From: Eubacteriales bacterium
GTDB taxonomy: Bacteria; Bacillota; Clostridia; Lachnospirales; Lachnospiraceae
DNA: 64,000 nucleotides
Reading direction: 5' to 3'
NCBI GenBank assembly: GCA_030524175.1
Contig: JAUNHC010000022.1
Location: 1 to 64,000 of the forward strand
Made by a program: the position numbers and the translations under genes. Position 1 is the stretch's first letter. The number at the start of each line of letters is the position of its first letter. Positions 24,490-34,268 of this stretch are shown in pieces. The notes beneath the pieces were generated by a model. The model was given only the letters and a program-made list of their open reading frames with translations. It ran no database searches and had not been told where the DNA came from.

Positions 24490-25497
24490 TTAAAAACAAA
24501 AACGGGCATCCTTCCTGAAGGATTTCCGCCCGGGATTTCCCTCAACACGGAAAATCTCGCGGGCCTTCAAATCATAGATCACTGACCACACTGTGTCCTT
24601 TCCTGTTCTCCTGTCATACTGGCAGATAAATCCATCCTTCCCTGATAAAAGTTCCATTGCGTGAGACTTCTCCATCGTATCTGCCTTCTCATCCAGCGCC
24701 TTTACCATAGTCTCATACCGTGGCTGTGCATCCCAATTATCCACTTCCGCAGCTGCACAGTTCTCCATTGCACGGGAATGAAAAATATTAGCAGCACACA
24801 CATATGTTTTTTCCGGCACCGGTCTGATGACTTCTGCCTTCTCAGCATTGCATTCCACAACTGCAATATCCCCAGTGGTATCCGCTATGGTGAAGGTCTG
24901 TGACGAACTGACAGGCACCTGGTTTATCATCTTGATCACTTCATCCGTTGACCGGCATTTCTCTAAGAAAAGACGAAGCAGCATCCCGGCATTTAACCCG
25001 GGCCGGATTACACGGGGATATACAGAAGTCAACCCCACTGCCAGTCCATGCTCATTCACCCCGTCCTCCATCTCCACAAAAGCAGTGGTATTTCCGGTAA
25101 AGGAATAGGAATTGCTGCTGAATTTGTATATCACATTCTTATTTGACTTTTCCAACCGCACTAAAAAATCGCTGTTTCTTCCAAACAAAATCTCATTTCC
25201 GTTGGCAACCGCAAAACAGGAACAACAGCACGCCGGCGGCATTGCATACATACTGAACAAAAAGGTCTGCAATTTTTCCACGCTGCAGCCTTGCCCTTCT
25301 CCAATTCCCCGGATTTCCTCCAGTATCTCCGGAAAATATTCCTGATAAACAGGCAGGCAGTCCGCCGCAAACTCCATCCGCGCCTCATCAATAGGAAAAT
25401 CAATCATTTCTAAAATAAAATTACCGTACTTTTTAAGAAGGGAACCCCATTGAAAACCGATGTCATAATGCTCTCCCTTAAATCTGTTATGATACAT
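24490..25497 (-). CDS. C45-family peptidase / acyl-CoA:6-APA acyltransferase-like Ntn hydrolase
   Basis: 335 residues from the ATG at 25497, which follows AAAGGAGAG; a longer frame upstream is hydrophobic junk that overlaps the BceB-type gene. The N-terminal FKGEHYDIGFQWGSLLKKYG and EEIRGIGEGQGCSVEKL are typical of the C45 family. Self-cleavage is expected before a cysteine at about residue 92 in the run ACCCSCFAVANGNEIL, and GRNSDF follows as in the family. Members hydrolyse small amides such as acylated amino acids, beta-lactams or bile-salt-like substrates. The run of four cysteines in five residues is unusual. The substrate is unknown. Confidence 0.8.
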   Translation of the reverse strand: MYHNRFKGEHYDIGFQWGSLLKKYGNFILEMIDFPIDEARMEFAADCLPVYQEYFPEILEEIRGIGEGQGCSVEKLQTFLFSMYAMPPACCCSCFAVANGNEILFGRNSDFLVRLEKSNKNVIYKFSSNSYSFTGNTTAFVEMEDGVNEHGLAVGLTSVYPRVIRPGLNAGMLLRLFLEKCRSTDEVIKMINQVPVSSSQTFTIADTTGDIAVVECNAEKAEVIRPVPEKTYVCAANIFHSRAMENCAAAEVDNWDAQPRYETMVKALDEKADTMEKSHAMELLSGKDGFICQYDRRTGKDTVWSVIYDLKAREIFRVEGNPGRKSFRKDARFCF

Positions 25498-25582
25498 AAA
25501 ACTGCTCTCCTTTACCATATAATAGAGAGCTGCCGGCAACCCTAAAGTAATGGTAATTGAATAAAAATTTATTGTCAAGCAT

Positions 25583-27598
25583 TTACTCCAAACTCCTGTC
25601 CCCTTCATAAGCATTCCGTTTAAATCCCACATAAGTTGCCCCAAAATATATAACATAAATACCCCCAAACAATGCCAGCGCCAGTGCAAAAAACTTCCAT
25701 GCAGGTGCAATAACCCCGGAATAGGTCACAAACAATATGCTTATATACCCGATGATCCCCCCTGAAAGCAATACTGCCCCTGCGAAGGGAAACACATAAT
25801 AAAGTGCCAGTTCCTTTAGGATCACCTTGTTCAGTTCCTTTTTCTTCATGCCCAGCTTCTGCAGTATATGATAACGCTTCCTGTATTTTGATGAATCACT
25901 GAGCTGCTGCACAGATAAGACTGTAACTGCCACCAGGAAAAAAACCATGCCGATATAAAACAATGGAAAAATCAGAGCTGTAAGCAGGAATTTCATTTCC
26001 GGTATTTCCTCATCCCGCACAAACAAAGGGGAACTGGTTGAATAAATATTATCACTGCCATACCCAAAATCGCCGTCAAGCATTACTTCCGTTGCATCCC
26101 ACAAGGAATCAAACCCCCACAAATTCAAAATTTTCGTTGAAAGCCCTTCAGGTGCATCTCCCTTAAGCATTGCCATATATGCTGAATAGTAGGGTGTCAT
26201 ACTTTTTATTGCTTCATCAGGCACCACCAAAACATAGTCAGCGCCGTTATGTCCGTTCTGTTCGAAAAAGATAGTCTCAGTTCCTCCAAAATGATACTCC
26301 TTGCCCCCAAGGGAAATGCTTTTCTCCGTCATAGGCTTCAAGGTTTCCGTGAGCCGCTCCTTTACCTGGACAAGATACTCATTCTCTTTCATCTCCACAG
26401 GTCCATATCCCAGCATTCCCCGAAGGATATTATAATCACTCACCTTCATATACGTATCATAACGGAAGTACGCTCCTGTATCAGCCCCTGCATAGTTCTC
26501 CCCAAGAAAAGTATTCCAGTCATCGGTTCCGTTCTGGTAAATCCTGTAGGTGTGTTCTGTGTCAATGGCAGCCTCCTTCTCCACCAGTTCTATTTCCTGC
26601 CGGAAATCATAGTCTGCTTCACTTCTGTAGGCGGCCACATCAAAAGGAAACTTCTCATCCCCCTGTGTGTTCTGGTACTGGCCCAGCATCAATGCCCAGG
26701 AAGCCCCCACAAGAGCAACCATAAACAGCACCGTTAAAGTTCCAAGTGTAAACTGCATGGTCCGTATCTTTGCGGAAAGCTGACGGTATACAAAAACATT
26801 ACCGCCCTTCCTCACATGCTTTCCCTTTCTCCTTATATGGCCCACCAGAAAAGCCGCAAGCCCCATATAGAGAAAGTATACGGAAATCACAAGCCCCAGA
26901 ATCATAAGGTAAACGTTCCATTCATTAAACCTTTCCGTTACCATCATCCATTCAAACACACCGATAAAAATCAAAGCAGCCCAAAACATCCACTGTCTGC
27001 CGGACTTATTTCCGCCCTTGATCTCCTCGTTCTGCCGTTCCATATTCATCATACCCTGGATCGTCATCTTTTTAAACCGACGCTGATTTCGGAAAAGGGC
27101 CAGCAGATAAGAACCTGCATAAATTCCTGCTGTCATTGCCAGGGATGCCAGGCTGAAATCAATTTTAATTTTATAATCCGACTGGATCATTGCATAGATC
27201 GCAGAAGTCATCATCTGCTGAAGCACCATTCCCGGAAGAAGTCCGATCACAAACGCCGCAGCGCCCATGAGCACATTTTCACGGAAAAATAATCTGGCTA
27301 CCTGTTTTTTACGGAAACCCAGCAGAAGGTACGTGGCAAACTCCCTGCTCCGCTTTTCTGCCATAAATTTCACCATATAGTGGACCAGCCAAACAATGAT
27401 CAGGACAATAAAGAAGGTCATAAGCCCGATCATCATCCCCATCATTCCCGCTTCTCTGGAGATTGTCCTGATATCCTCAGAGAAAATCATGGAATCGAAG
27501 GCAAACATCATGGTGGTAATGATGATCATGGTCAAAAGATATACAAAATAATCATGAAGGGAACGTTTCGCATTCCGAAGTGCCAGTTTACCTAACAT
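25583..27598 (-). CDS. BceB-type peptide-resistance ABC permease (FtsX family)
   Basis: About 671 residues from the ATG at 27598, six bases after GGAGGTGAC; the upstream GTG lies inside this site. N-terminal membrane block with FtsX helices (FVYLLTMIIITTMMFAFD; FMAEKRSREFATYLLLGFRK, a motif typical of the family). A large extracellular domain of about 200 residues follows (roughly 310-520) and then the C-terminal helices. About ten helices in all by eye. This is the architecture of BceB-like transporters that sense and remove bacitracin-like peptides together with the adjacent kinase. The gene overlaps the ATPase gene by 11 bp. Confidence 0.9.
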   Translation of the reverse strand: MLGKLALRNAKRSLHDYFVYLLTMIIITTMMFAFDSMIFSEDIRTISREAGMMGMMIGLMTFFIVLIIVWLVHYMVKFMAEKRSREFATYLLLGFRKKQVARLFFRENVLMGAAAFVIGLLPGMVLQQMMTSAIYAMIQSDYKIKIDFSLASLAMTAGIYAGSYLLALFRNQRRFKKMTIQGMMNMERQNEEIKGGNKSGRQWMFWAALIFIGVFEWMMVTERFNEWNVYLMILGLVISVYFLYMGLAAFLVGHIRRKGKHVRKGGNVFVYRQLSAKIRTMQFTLGTLTVLFMVALVGASWALMLGQYQNTQGDEKFPFDVAAYRSEADYDFRQEIELVEKEAAIDTEHTYRIYQNGTDDWNTFLGENYAGADTGAYFRYDTYMKVSDYNILRGMLGYGPVEMKENEYLVQVKERLTETLKPMTEKSISLGGKEYHFGGTETIFFEQNGHNGADYVLVVPDEAIKSMTPYYSAYMAMLKGDAPEGLSTKILNLWGFDSLWDATEVMLDGDFGYGSDNIYSTSSPLFVRDEEIPEMKFLLTALIFPLFYIGMVFFLVAVTVLSVQQLSDSSKYRKRYHILQKLGMKKKELNKVILKELALYYVFPFAGAVLLSGGIIGYISILFVTYSGVIAPAWKFFALALALFGGIYVIYFGATYVGFKRNAYEGDRSLE

Positions 27599-28352
27599 CC
27601 CCGTCACCTCCAGTCACAGACAGCACATCCAGAATCTCATTAAGAAAATCCTTTCTGTCAACGGTTCCCCTGATAAGCTCATGGAAAATCTGTCCGTCCT
27701 TCAGAAACAATATCCTTTTACAATAGCTGGCAGAAAATGCATCATGGGTGACCATCAGGATTGTTGCCCCCATATCTACATTCATCTGCGTAAAGGTTTC
27801 CAGAAGCATACGGGCCGATTTGGAATCAAGGGCACCTGTAGGCTCATCTGCGAAAATGATCCTGGGCTTATTGATCAATGCCCGGGCACAGGCACAGCGC
27901 TGCTTCTGCCCTCCGGAAACCTGGTAAGGAAACTTATCACGAAGTTCCCAAATTCCCAGCCGCTCCATGATCTCCTTTGTCCTTCGGTCAATCTCCTTTT
28001 TCCCTTTATTAGCCAGGGACATTGCCAGTGAAATATTTTCTTCCAGAGTCAATGTATCCAGCAGATTAAAATCCTGGAATACAAACCCAAGATTATCCTT
28101 GCGGAAATCTGATTTCTGGTCTTCACTTAAACCCGTGATATCATCCTTACCATAGAAAATATGACCCGAGGTTACAGTATCCACTGTGGCCAGCATATTC
28201 AGCAAGGTGGTCTTTCCGCTGCCGCTGGCTCCCATAATAGCTGTGAACTCCCCCCGGTTTACAGAAAAGGTTACCCTGTCCAACGCCTTTGTAAGATTAT
28301 TTTTTGAGCCGTAATATTTCTCTATATCCTCAGCATAAATTAATTCATCCAT
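27588..28352 (-). CDS. BceA-type ABC ATP-binding protein
   Basis: 254 residues. Walker A GASGSGKTTLLNM, Q-loop LGFVFQDFNLL, signature VSGGQKQRCACARAL, Walker B IIFADEPTGALD and the H-loop LMVTHDAF. This is the MacB/LolD/BceA type that drives FtsX permeases. It precedes the permease and follows the kinase gene after a 126-bp gap containing an operator-like palindrome, so the transporter genes can be induced separately from the regulators. Confidence 0.93.
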   Translation of the reverse strand: MDELIYAEDIEKYYGSKNNLTKALDRVTFSVNRGEFTAIMGASGSGKTTLLNMLATVDTVTSGHIFYGKDDITGLSEDQKSDFRKDNLGFVFQDFNLLDTLTLEENISLAMSLANKGKKEIDRRTKEIMERLGIWELRDKFPYQVSGGQKQRCACARALINKPRIIFADEPTGALDSKSARMLLETFTQMNVDMGATILMVTHDAFSASYCKRILFLKDGQIFHELIRGTVDRKDFLNEILDVLSVTGGDGDVR

Positions 28353-28467
28353 TATCTTTCCGCCTTTCTTTTCCTTATATTGACGATGCCAGGTTCATCA
28401 TACCTTTCGCCCTCTGCATCATAGTGATATCATAGCGGAATATTTCTCAATCTTCTATGGAAGTAGA

Positions 28468-28492
28468 TTAAGGAAACCTTACGTTTTCTTAA
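28468..28492. promoter_or_regulatory. BceR-type operator before the peptide transporter genes
   Basis: TTAAGGAAAC (28468-28477), five bases, GTTTTCTTAA (28483-28492) is an inverted repeat with one mismatch. It overlaps the last codons of the kinase gene and lies upstream of the leftward ATPase/permease genes, where the partner response regulator would act. Confidence 0.6.
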
Positions 28493-29510
28493 GATAACCT
28501 CTTCCGAAATGCTCACTGCCATCGGGAAATCCAAGAACCACTCTTGTATACTTCCCTTCCTCAGACTGTATATCAATCCCCATGTCAAGCTTTCTGCACA
28601 GCTTTTTACAGAGATAAAGTCCGATTCCTGTTGACTGTCTGTTCTGCCTTCCGTTGGTACCTGTAAAGCCTTTTTGAAATACACGCCCAAGTTCAGAGGC
28701 TTTAATGCCAATACCATTGTCTTCCACAATAAGTATTGTCCTGCCCTCCTGCTCCATGGCCCGGATCACGATCCTGCATTCCCTTTCCCTTCTGTACTTC
28801 ACCCCATTGATCAAAAGCTGGCTGAGGATAAAGGCAAGCCACTTATCATCACAATATACAGAAACCTCCCCCACCTCAACATCGATTCCCATCTGATTCA
28901 TGCGAAGATACATCTGGTTTCTTTCTATCACCTCATACACCACTTCATCCAGGCGTATCTGCCGTATGAAATAATCCTGGTAAACCCTGTCGGAACGTGC
29001 ATAGAATAAAGCCTTTTCCACATCGTTTTCCAGAAGGTTAAGCTGAAGCTTTATCCTTCTTGTCTCATCATTCTTCACATTGTCGCAGATGAGATTCATA
29101 GCTGTGATAGGCAGCTTCACCTCATGTATCCAGTTCTCTATGAATTCCTTATACTCTGCCTGCTCTCTTTCCAAATGGCGCACAGCATCAACCACTGACT
29201 TATTGGAGAATTTCAGAATCTGTGCATAAAGCTTGTCTTCAAGACGGTAAGAGTAAGGCATGATCTCAGATATAAGATAAGGCTCCTTAAGCTCTCCCAA
29301 AGTATGGAATATTTCATCAAAAAATTTCTTCCTTCTGTACCATTCAACGCCCATATACACAACAAGAACCATGAACCAAACCATATATATAAAAAACAAC
29401 TGATCCGGCTTCAAACCGCAGATTTTCAGATAAACAAAACTGACGATCACGGCAAGTCCCTGGAACAGCAGCACCATAACTTTATCCTTCAAATATTCAC
29501 TAAATTTCAT
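28479..29510 (-). CDS. BceS-type intramembrane-sensing histidine kinase
   Basis: About 343 residues from the ATG at 29510 (AAGGTGG upstream); a GTG nine bases earlier is possible. Two membrane helices near the N-terminus with almost no extracellular loop (VMVLLFQGLAVIVSFVYL, LFFIYMVWFMVLVVYMGV). The dimerisation/phosphoacceptor segment is ENWIHEVKLPITAMNLI. The ATPase domain has LLINGVKYRRERECRI, EDNGIGIKASELGRVFQKGF and STGIGLYLCKKLCRKLDMG. Lack of a sensor loop is the hallmark of kinases that take their signal from the BceAB transporter. Confidence 0.92.
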   Translation of the reverse strand: MKFSEYLKDKVMVLLFQGLAVIVSFVYLKICGLKPDQLFFIYMVWFMVLVVYMGVEWYRRKKFFDEIFHTLGELKEPYLISEIMPYSYRLEDKLYAQILKFSNKSVVDAVRHLEREQAEYKEFIENWIHEVKLPITAMNLICDNVKNDETRRIKLQLNLLENDVEKALFYARSDRVYQDYFIRQIRLDEVVYEVIERNQMYLRMNQMGIDVEVGEVSVYCDDKWLAFILSQLLINGVKYRRERECRIVIRAMEQEGRTILIVEDNGIGIKASELGRVFQKGFTGTNGRQNRQSTGIGLYLCKKLCRKLDMGIDIQSEEGKYTRVVLGFPDGSEHFGRGYLKKT

Positions 29511-29532
29511 CTCATCCACCTTACGTCCCAGG

Positions 29533-30213
29533 TCAGTGCACCAGATACCCCTGCCCTCTCTTAGTCTCTATAAAATCAGCAAGACCGATTTTTTTAAGCT
29601 TTGCCCTGATATGGGTAATATGCACACTTAAGGTATTATCATCTATGAAAATATGGTTCTCCCACAGATCATCCATGATTTCCTCTCTTGGCACGATCCT
29701 TCCCTCATTGGAAAACAAACAGTAACAAATACGAAATTCGTTCTTCGTAAGCTCCTGGCTTTTTCCATCATATAATATGGTACTGTTAAGAAGATTCAGG
29801 ACACATCCCTGCACGGTAATCCGGTTTCCTTCTCCCCGTTCCGGCTTTTCCCCTGCAGCGCGCTTCACAACCGCCGCAATCCTGGCAAGGAGTATAGGGG
29901 CATAGAACGGCTTGGAAATATAATCGTCCCCGCCCATAGTCATACCGTTCAGCTCATCCATAGCCGTGTTTCTGCTGGTGAGAAAAATGATAGGTACGTC
30001 AGATGTTTTCCTGATATTTTTACAAACGGTAATTCCATCTGTTCCCGGCAAAGTGACATCCAACAATACCAGATCAGGGGCTTCCTCCGCCACCTGCTGC
30101 TCCAGATTTTCGAACTGTTCCGCAGCCACTGTCTGATAAAGAGCATTTCCCAACAATACCTTCAGCTCCTGACGGATCTGCTCCTCATCCTCAATAACCA
30201 TAATTTTATACAT
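29533..30213 (-). CDS. BceR-type OmpR-family response regulator
   Basis: 226 residues from the ATG at 30213, preceded by AGGAGG. Receiver domain MYKIMVIEDEEQIRQELKVL, phosphoacceptor aspartate in LVLLDVTLPGTDGI, switch lysine in ISKPFYAPILL. The C-terminal winged helix contains ELTKNEFRICYCLFSNEGRI and DDNTLSVHITHIRAKLKKIG. It is the first gene of the RR-HK-ATPase-permease module and probably binds the palindrome at 28468-28492. Confidence 0.94.
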   Translation of the reverse strand: MYKIMVIEDEEQIRQELKVLLGNALYQTVAAEQFENLEQQVAEEAPDLVLLDVTLPGTDGITVCKNIRKTSDVPIIFLTSRNTAMDELNGMTMGGDDYISKPFYAPILLARIAAVVKRAAGEKPERGEGNRITVQGCVLNLLNSTILYDGKSQELTKNEFRICYCLFSNEGRIVPREEIMDDLWENHIFIDDNTLSVHITHIRAKLKKIGLADFIETKRGQGYLVH

Positions 30214-30250
30214 ATAATTTCCTCCTGGATATAAAGCTTTCCTGTACAGA

Positions 30251-30293
30251 AAAACAGCAGGCGGACTGCCCACTGCTGATCCCCTGCTGTTTT
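30251..30293 (-). terminator. Intrinsic terminator of the EAL-domain gene
   Basis: AAAACAGCAGG (30251-30261) pairs with CCTGCTGTTTT (30283-30293). Read leftwards, the stem is followed by TTTTTC. It separates the EAL gene from the Bce-type operon that begins at 30213. Confidence 0.8.
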
Positions 30294-30297
30294 CTTA

Positions 30298-32154
30298 TTA
30301 ACAGTTTTGCAATACACTATTGTCCAGTATAAATGCAAACTCGTCTTCCGGCATCGGCCTGTAAAAATAATATCCCTGTATTAAATCACATCCGTTAGAA
30401 CGCAGGAACTCAACCTGTTCCTCTGTCTCAATCCCCTCTGCCACTGTGCGCATCTCCAGTTTCCGGATCATCTGAAGGATTCCCTGTACAATAATACGTT
30501 CCTTCTCAATATCTGCACTTTTCTTGAAAAAACGGGCATCCAGCTTCAAAACATCAATTGACATATCCTTCAGCATACTGAGGGAAGAATACCCTGTCCC
30601 AAAATCATCCAATGAACATAAAAAACCATTATTGTGAAGCTCATTTACAATATCCATCATGTATTCCTGATTCTCACAGGCCACTGTCTCTGTAAACTCA
30701 ATCTCAATAACATTGTCAGGTATCCCATATTTATTTTTTATTTCCGCATAGATTTCCACAAAATTAGGCGTGTAGAACCGGATCTTTGATACATTCACCG
30801 ATATGGGGATTACTTTCAATCCCTTTACTAATCTGTCATGAAGGAACCGGCACACCTCTTCGAACACATATTGGTCCAGTATCCTGATACTGTGGTTCTT
30901 CTCAAAAACAGGAATAAACTGACCGGGCATATAAAAGCTTCCGTCTGTACTTCTCCACCGCACCAAGGCTTCCGCAGACTGGACACTCCCGTCCGCCGGT
31001 GAGACCTTTGGCTGGAAATATACAAGAAACTCATGGTTTGCCAAAGCACTAGCCATCCTGTCGGAAATCCTTATTTCAGAAAGCATCTTGTCCCGGATGC
31101 TCTCATCATAAAAAGCATAATGCTTTCTCGGCATATTTTTCACGGTTTTTTTAGCATAGTTGGCACGGTTGATCAGCCCTTGGACATCTAACTGCTCAAT
31201 AACATCCTCTATACAGCAGAACCCGCACACAACTGTAACATTATGCCTGTCAGGAAGAACCTCCTGCTCCAAAAAGGAATTATCAATATCCATCTGCCTG
31301 GCTAATAGTTCATCCTTATCCTCATAACGCCTGAGAGCCATGAAACAATCCGCCACATTTCTGCCGAACAGTTCATCCTCCCCCATGGATTCCTGCATGA
31401 GCTGTGTATATTTCTTTAAAAGCAGATCCCCGCTCTCATAACCAAACACATCATTTATATACTTAAAATTCTCAAAATCTATATACAGCACAGCAAACTT
31501 AAGTCCCGGATTCTTAAGGATGATGTCATCCCCATCCTTAAGAAAACGGGCAAGATTTAACGCTCCTGTAAGAGGATCTCTTCCTGCCTGTTCCGTAAGC
31601 ATCTCCGTCTTCTTGTTCAAGTCAAAATATTTTTTCACATAATTTATAACCGCAGCAATACAGGCGATCAAACAAAAAACAGCCGTAATGATCAGTCGTC
31701 TGGACAATGCGTATGAACGCTCACCGGAATACTCTTCTATAGAAAATACAGTTTCATTGGCCAAGTCGAAAAAATCTTCACTGCACTCAAGGAGCGGTTC
31801 CTTGCTGCCGCCCTCCCTGACTGCTTCGATCTCCTCCAGCATATGTCCCCATTGATCGTCCAGCATTTCCAAATCTTTATTAAAGCTCTCATACCCGGTC
31901 CGTTTGAGACCGTATTTCCCTTCTCCTGTCAAAAGCTCATCAAGAATACCACTCACATAGCCGATCAGTTCATCATTAGGCTTATCATTTGTCTCCAGCT
32001 TTATCACTCTTTGAGAAGCTCCGCGCACAATCCCAACATAATTTATCAGCTTCCCATAGGTACTGATATCCGTCATAGTCCTTGCCGACAGAAAACTCAC
32101 CGCCAGAACCACCATTAACACAAATGGAAGCACTAATTTTATCTTCTTGCTCAT
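30298..32154 (-). CDS. Membrane-bound cyclic-di-GMP phosphodiesterase with degenerate GGDEF and intact EAL domain
   Basis: 618 residues. A signal-anchor helix (LVLPFVLMVVLAVSFLSA), an extracellular region of about 130 residues, and a second helix near residue 155 (LIITAVFCLIACIAAVINYV). The GGDEF domain (about 190-330) starts DPLTGALNLARFL but its active-site motif reads NVADCF near 267 instead of GGDEF, so it should not make c-di-GMP. The EAL domain (about 370-610) keeps EALVRW, FTETVACEN, LDDFGTGYSSLS and AEGIETEEQ, the metal and substrate residues, so it should degrade c-di-GMP. The extracellular part probably senses a ligand. Confidence 0.9.
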   Translation of the reverse strand: MSKKIKLVLPFVLMVVLAVSFLSARTMTDISTYGKLINYVGIVRGASQRVIKLETNDKPNDELIGYVSGILDELLTGEGKYGLKRTGYESFNKDLEMLDDQWGHMLEEIEAVREGGSKEPLLECSEDFFDLANETVFSIEEYSGERSYALSRRLIITAVFCLIACIAAVINYVKKYFDLNKKTEMLTEQAGRDPLTGALNLARFLKDGDDIILKNPGLKFAVLYIDFENFKYINDVFGYESGDLLLKKYTQLMQESMGEDELFGRNVADCFMALRRYEDKDELLARQMDIDNSFLEQEVLPDRHNVTVVCGFCCIEDVIEQLDVQGLINRANYAKKTVKNMPRKHYAFYDESIRDKMLSEIRISDRMASALANHEFLVYFQPKVSPADGSVQSAEALVRWRSTDGSFYMPGQFIPVFEKNHSIRILDQYVFEEVCRFLHDRLVKGLKVIPISVNVSKIRFYTPNFVEIYAEIKNKYGIPDNVIEIEFTETVACENQEYMMDIVNELHNNGFLCSLDDFGTGYSSLSMLKDMSIDVLKLDARFFKKSADIEKERIIVQGILQMIRKLEMRTVAEGIETEEQVEFLRSNGCDLIQGYYFYRPMPEDEFAFILDNSVLQNC

Positions 32155-32300
32155 AGAGATAACCCCCGCCCCTGTCTTCTGTCATAGAAATCAATGACAT
32201 CTATTTCATTCTATCACTTTGCCGGACAAATATCATCATCTATTTAGCTTATTTATGCCATTTTTCCCCTCTTTACACGCCCACATTCACCCGGCATATC

Positions 32301-32912
32301 CTATAAATCAATTTCCCTGTTTTTAAAGTAATATTTTCTGTCATTGTCATTAATTTCCCTCAGCACCCGGCAGGGATTCCCCACCGCAACCACATTGGCA
32401 GGTATGTCCTTATTCACTATACTTCCAGCTCCTATGACAGAGTTCTCCCCAACAGTCACACCGGGAAGTATTACAGAATTGGAACCGATCCAGGCATTTT
32501 TGCCGATATGTACAGGCAGGTTATACTGTACCTGCTTTATCCTTAACTCCGGCGAAATAGGATGTGTCGCTGCACACAAGGTTACATTCGGCCCAAACAT
32601 TACATTATCCCCAACATATATGCCGGTGTCATCCACCAGGACCAGATTAAAATTAGCATATATATTCTTCCCGAAATGCACATTCCTGCCGCCCCAGTTA
32701 GCGCGCAGGGGAGACTCGATATAGCAGCCCTCACCTATTTCTGCGAACATTTCCTTTAACAATTCATTTTTCTCACTCTGCTGCGCGGGACTTAATTGAT
32801 TGTACTGAAAAAGCTTCTCCGCATAAGCCATCTGCTCCTTGATGAGCCTTTCATTATCACAAAAATAAAGCCTTCCGCTGTGCATTCTTTCTATTGTCTC
32901 TTCATAGTTCAT
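32301..32912 (-). CDS. Maltose/galactoside O-acetyltransferase-type hexapeptide acetyltransferase
   Basis: 203 residues with a left-handed beta-helix. The N-terminal Maa domain (ETIERMHSGRLYFCDNERLI) precedes hexapeptide repeats (GKNIYANFNLVLVDDTGIYV; IGKNAWIGSNSVILPGVTVG; IGAGSIVNKDIPANVVAVGN). The catalytic histidine is in LCAATHPIS. It transfers acetyl from acetyl-CoA to a sugar hydroxyl, perhaps to detoxify non-metabolised sugars. AAGGAG precedes the ATG. It is a single gene between unrelated systems. Confidence 0.92.
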   Translation of the reverse strand: MNYEETIERMHSGRLYFCDNERLIKEQMAYAEKLFQYNQLSPAQQSEKNELLKEMFAEIGEGCYIESPLRANWGGRNVHFGKNIYANFNLVLVDDTGIYVGDNVMFGPNVTLCAATHPISPELRIKQVQYNLPVHIGKNAWIGSNSVILPGVTVGENSVIGAGSIVNKDIPANVVAVGNPCRVLREINDNDRKYYFKNREIDL

Positions 32913-32999
32913 ATCTTACACTCTCCTTATACTGCGTTTACAGCCCGCGCTGCGGCTCCGGGTTTACTTTCTGCGGCCGCCTGGCCTAAAGGTCAGTAT

Positions 33000-34268
33000 T
33001 CAGTATAGCATAAACACTAATACAAATGCCATTCCGTCAGCGCATTTTTCCCCATAGATTTCTCCCCCCATTTTGCGCATTATTTCCCGGCAGATATACA
33101 GGCCCAGTCCGTTCCCCTGGCTACGGGTGCTGTTAGTGCCTCTGAAGAAGCTTTCAAAAATATGATTGATGTCATTGTCTGTGACAATACTTCCTGTGTT
33201 GTAAATACGGATGAGCCTGCAATATTCTTCCTGGTAAAAACTGATTTCAATCCTTCCTCCGTCACCGTACTTGAAGGCGTTCTCAAATATATTTTCCAGT
33301 ACTTCCAGGGAACGTTCCAAATCGCCCTTCAAAAGACAGTTCTCATACCTGCCCATCTTCAATTCCACCATGCGGAGTCTGCATTTTTCCTTGTATACGC
33401 TGAGAAATTTCTCCATAAGATCCGATAGATAGAACTCACTGTTCTCAACCTTGATATCAATAATATCTTCCCTGGACGTCTCCATTATCCTTTCCACATA
33501 CTGCTCGATTTCCTGTACCTTTTTCCCTATCTGGGTCAATGCGTACTGCTTCTCTTCCTCTGTTCCGTAAAGTTCTTCTGTCAGAGCCTTTTCATATAAT
33601 TTAATGGTATTAAGGGGTGTCTTGATATCATGGGAAAGAGATAAAAGCATCATTTTTTTCTCTTTGACAAGCTGAAGTTCTCTTTTCTTAGACACTGCAA
33701 GTGTGTCTTTAAGCCGCCCTACCGCCCGCATAAAATCCCCGAAATATTTTCCCTTTTCTTCACTGATCTCGCTGTTCAGATGTCCTTTTGCCAGTTCATG
33801 AGGAAGTTCACTCATACGGCTAAAGGGTTTGATAAGCTTTCTCTTAAGGTAAAACAACAAAACAAGGATATATGTTTCCATCAAGAGAAGCACTGTCTCA
33901 CTTACCAAAAACATATATCCTGTATTCTTATCAGACCGGAGATAATCAAACCGGAGATTTCCGAGAAACTTCCCATTTTCATACCAGGGTCTTATCTCTG
34001 TCTGCATATCACCGGACTGCCGGAAGAAATCAACAACCTCTGACTCACCGCTGCCATTTGGAAGAAATCTCACCTTTTTTACATATTCATAGTTATCCAG
34101 GGACGGTTGGACGAACGTTCCCTCCAGACTGTGATAAATCCGGTTGATCTCCACCCTGTACAGATTGTTTTCATGGTTTGTCCAGAAATATAAGAAAAAA
34201 CCACAGGATGCTGCCAGTAAGAAATAAACTGCCGCAGACATTATAATAACCCTGTTATATTTCTTCAT
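33000..34268 (-). CDS. Sensor histidine kinase of the second ABC/two-component module
   Basis: 422 residues. N-terminal helix (VIIMSAAVYFLLAASCGFFL), an extracellular domain of about 90 residues, a second helix near 125 (MFLVSETVLLLMETYILVLL) and a HAMP-like linker. The HisKA box is LSLSHDIKTPLNTIKLYEKA and the ATPase domain has LENIFENAFKYGDGG and GNGLGLYICREIMRKMGG. Its start overlaps the regulator gene by 14 bp. It is the last gene of the leftward permease-ATPase-RR-HK operon. Unlike the BceS-type kinase it has a real extracellular domain. Confidence 0.9.
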   Translation of the reverse strand: MKKYNRVIIMSAAVYFLLAASCGFFLYFWTNHENNLYRVEINRIYHSLEGTFVQPSLDNYEYVKKVRFLPNGSGESEVVDFFRQSGDMQTEIRPWYENGKFLGNLRFDYLRSDKNTGYMFLVSETVLLLMETYILVLLFYLKRKLIKPFSRMSELPHELAKGHLNSEISEEKGKYFGDFMRAVGRLKDTLAVSKKRELQLVKEKKMMLLSLSHDIKTPLNTIKLYEKALTEELYGTEEEKQYALTQIGKKVQEIEQYVERIMETSREDIIDIKVENSEFYLSDLMEKFLSVYKEKCRLRMVELKMGRYENCLLKGDLERSLEVLENIFENAFKYGDGGRIEISFYQEEYCRLIRIYNTGSIVTDNDINHIFESFFRGTNSTRSQGNGLGLYICREIMRKMGGEIYGEKCADGMAFVLVFMLY

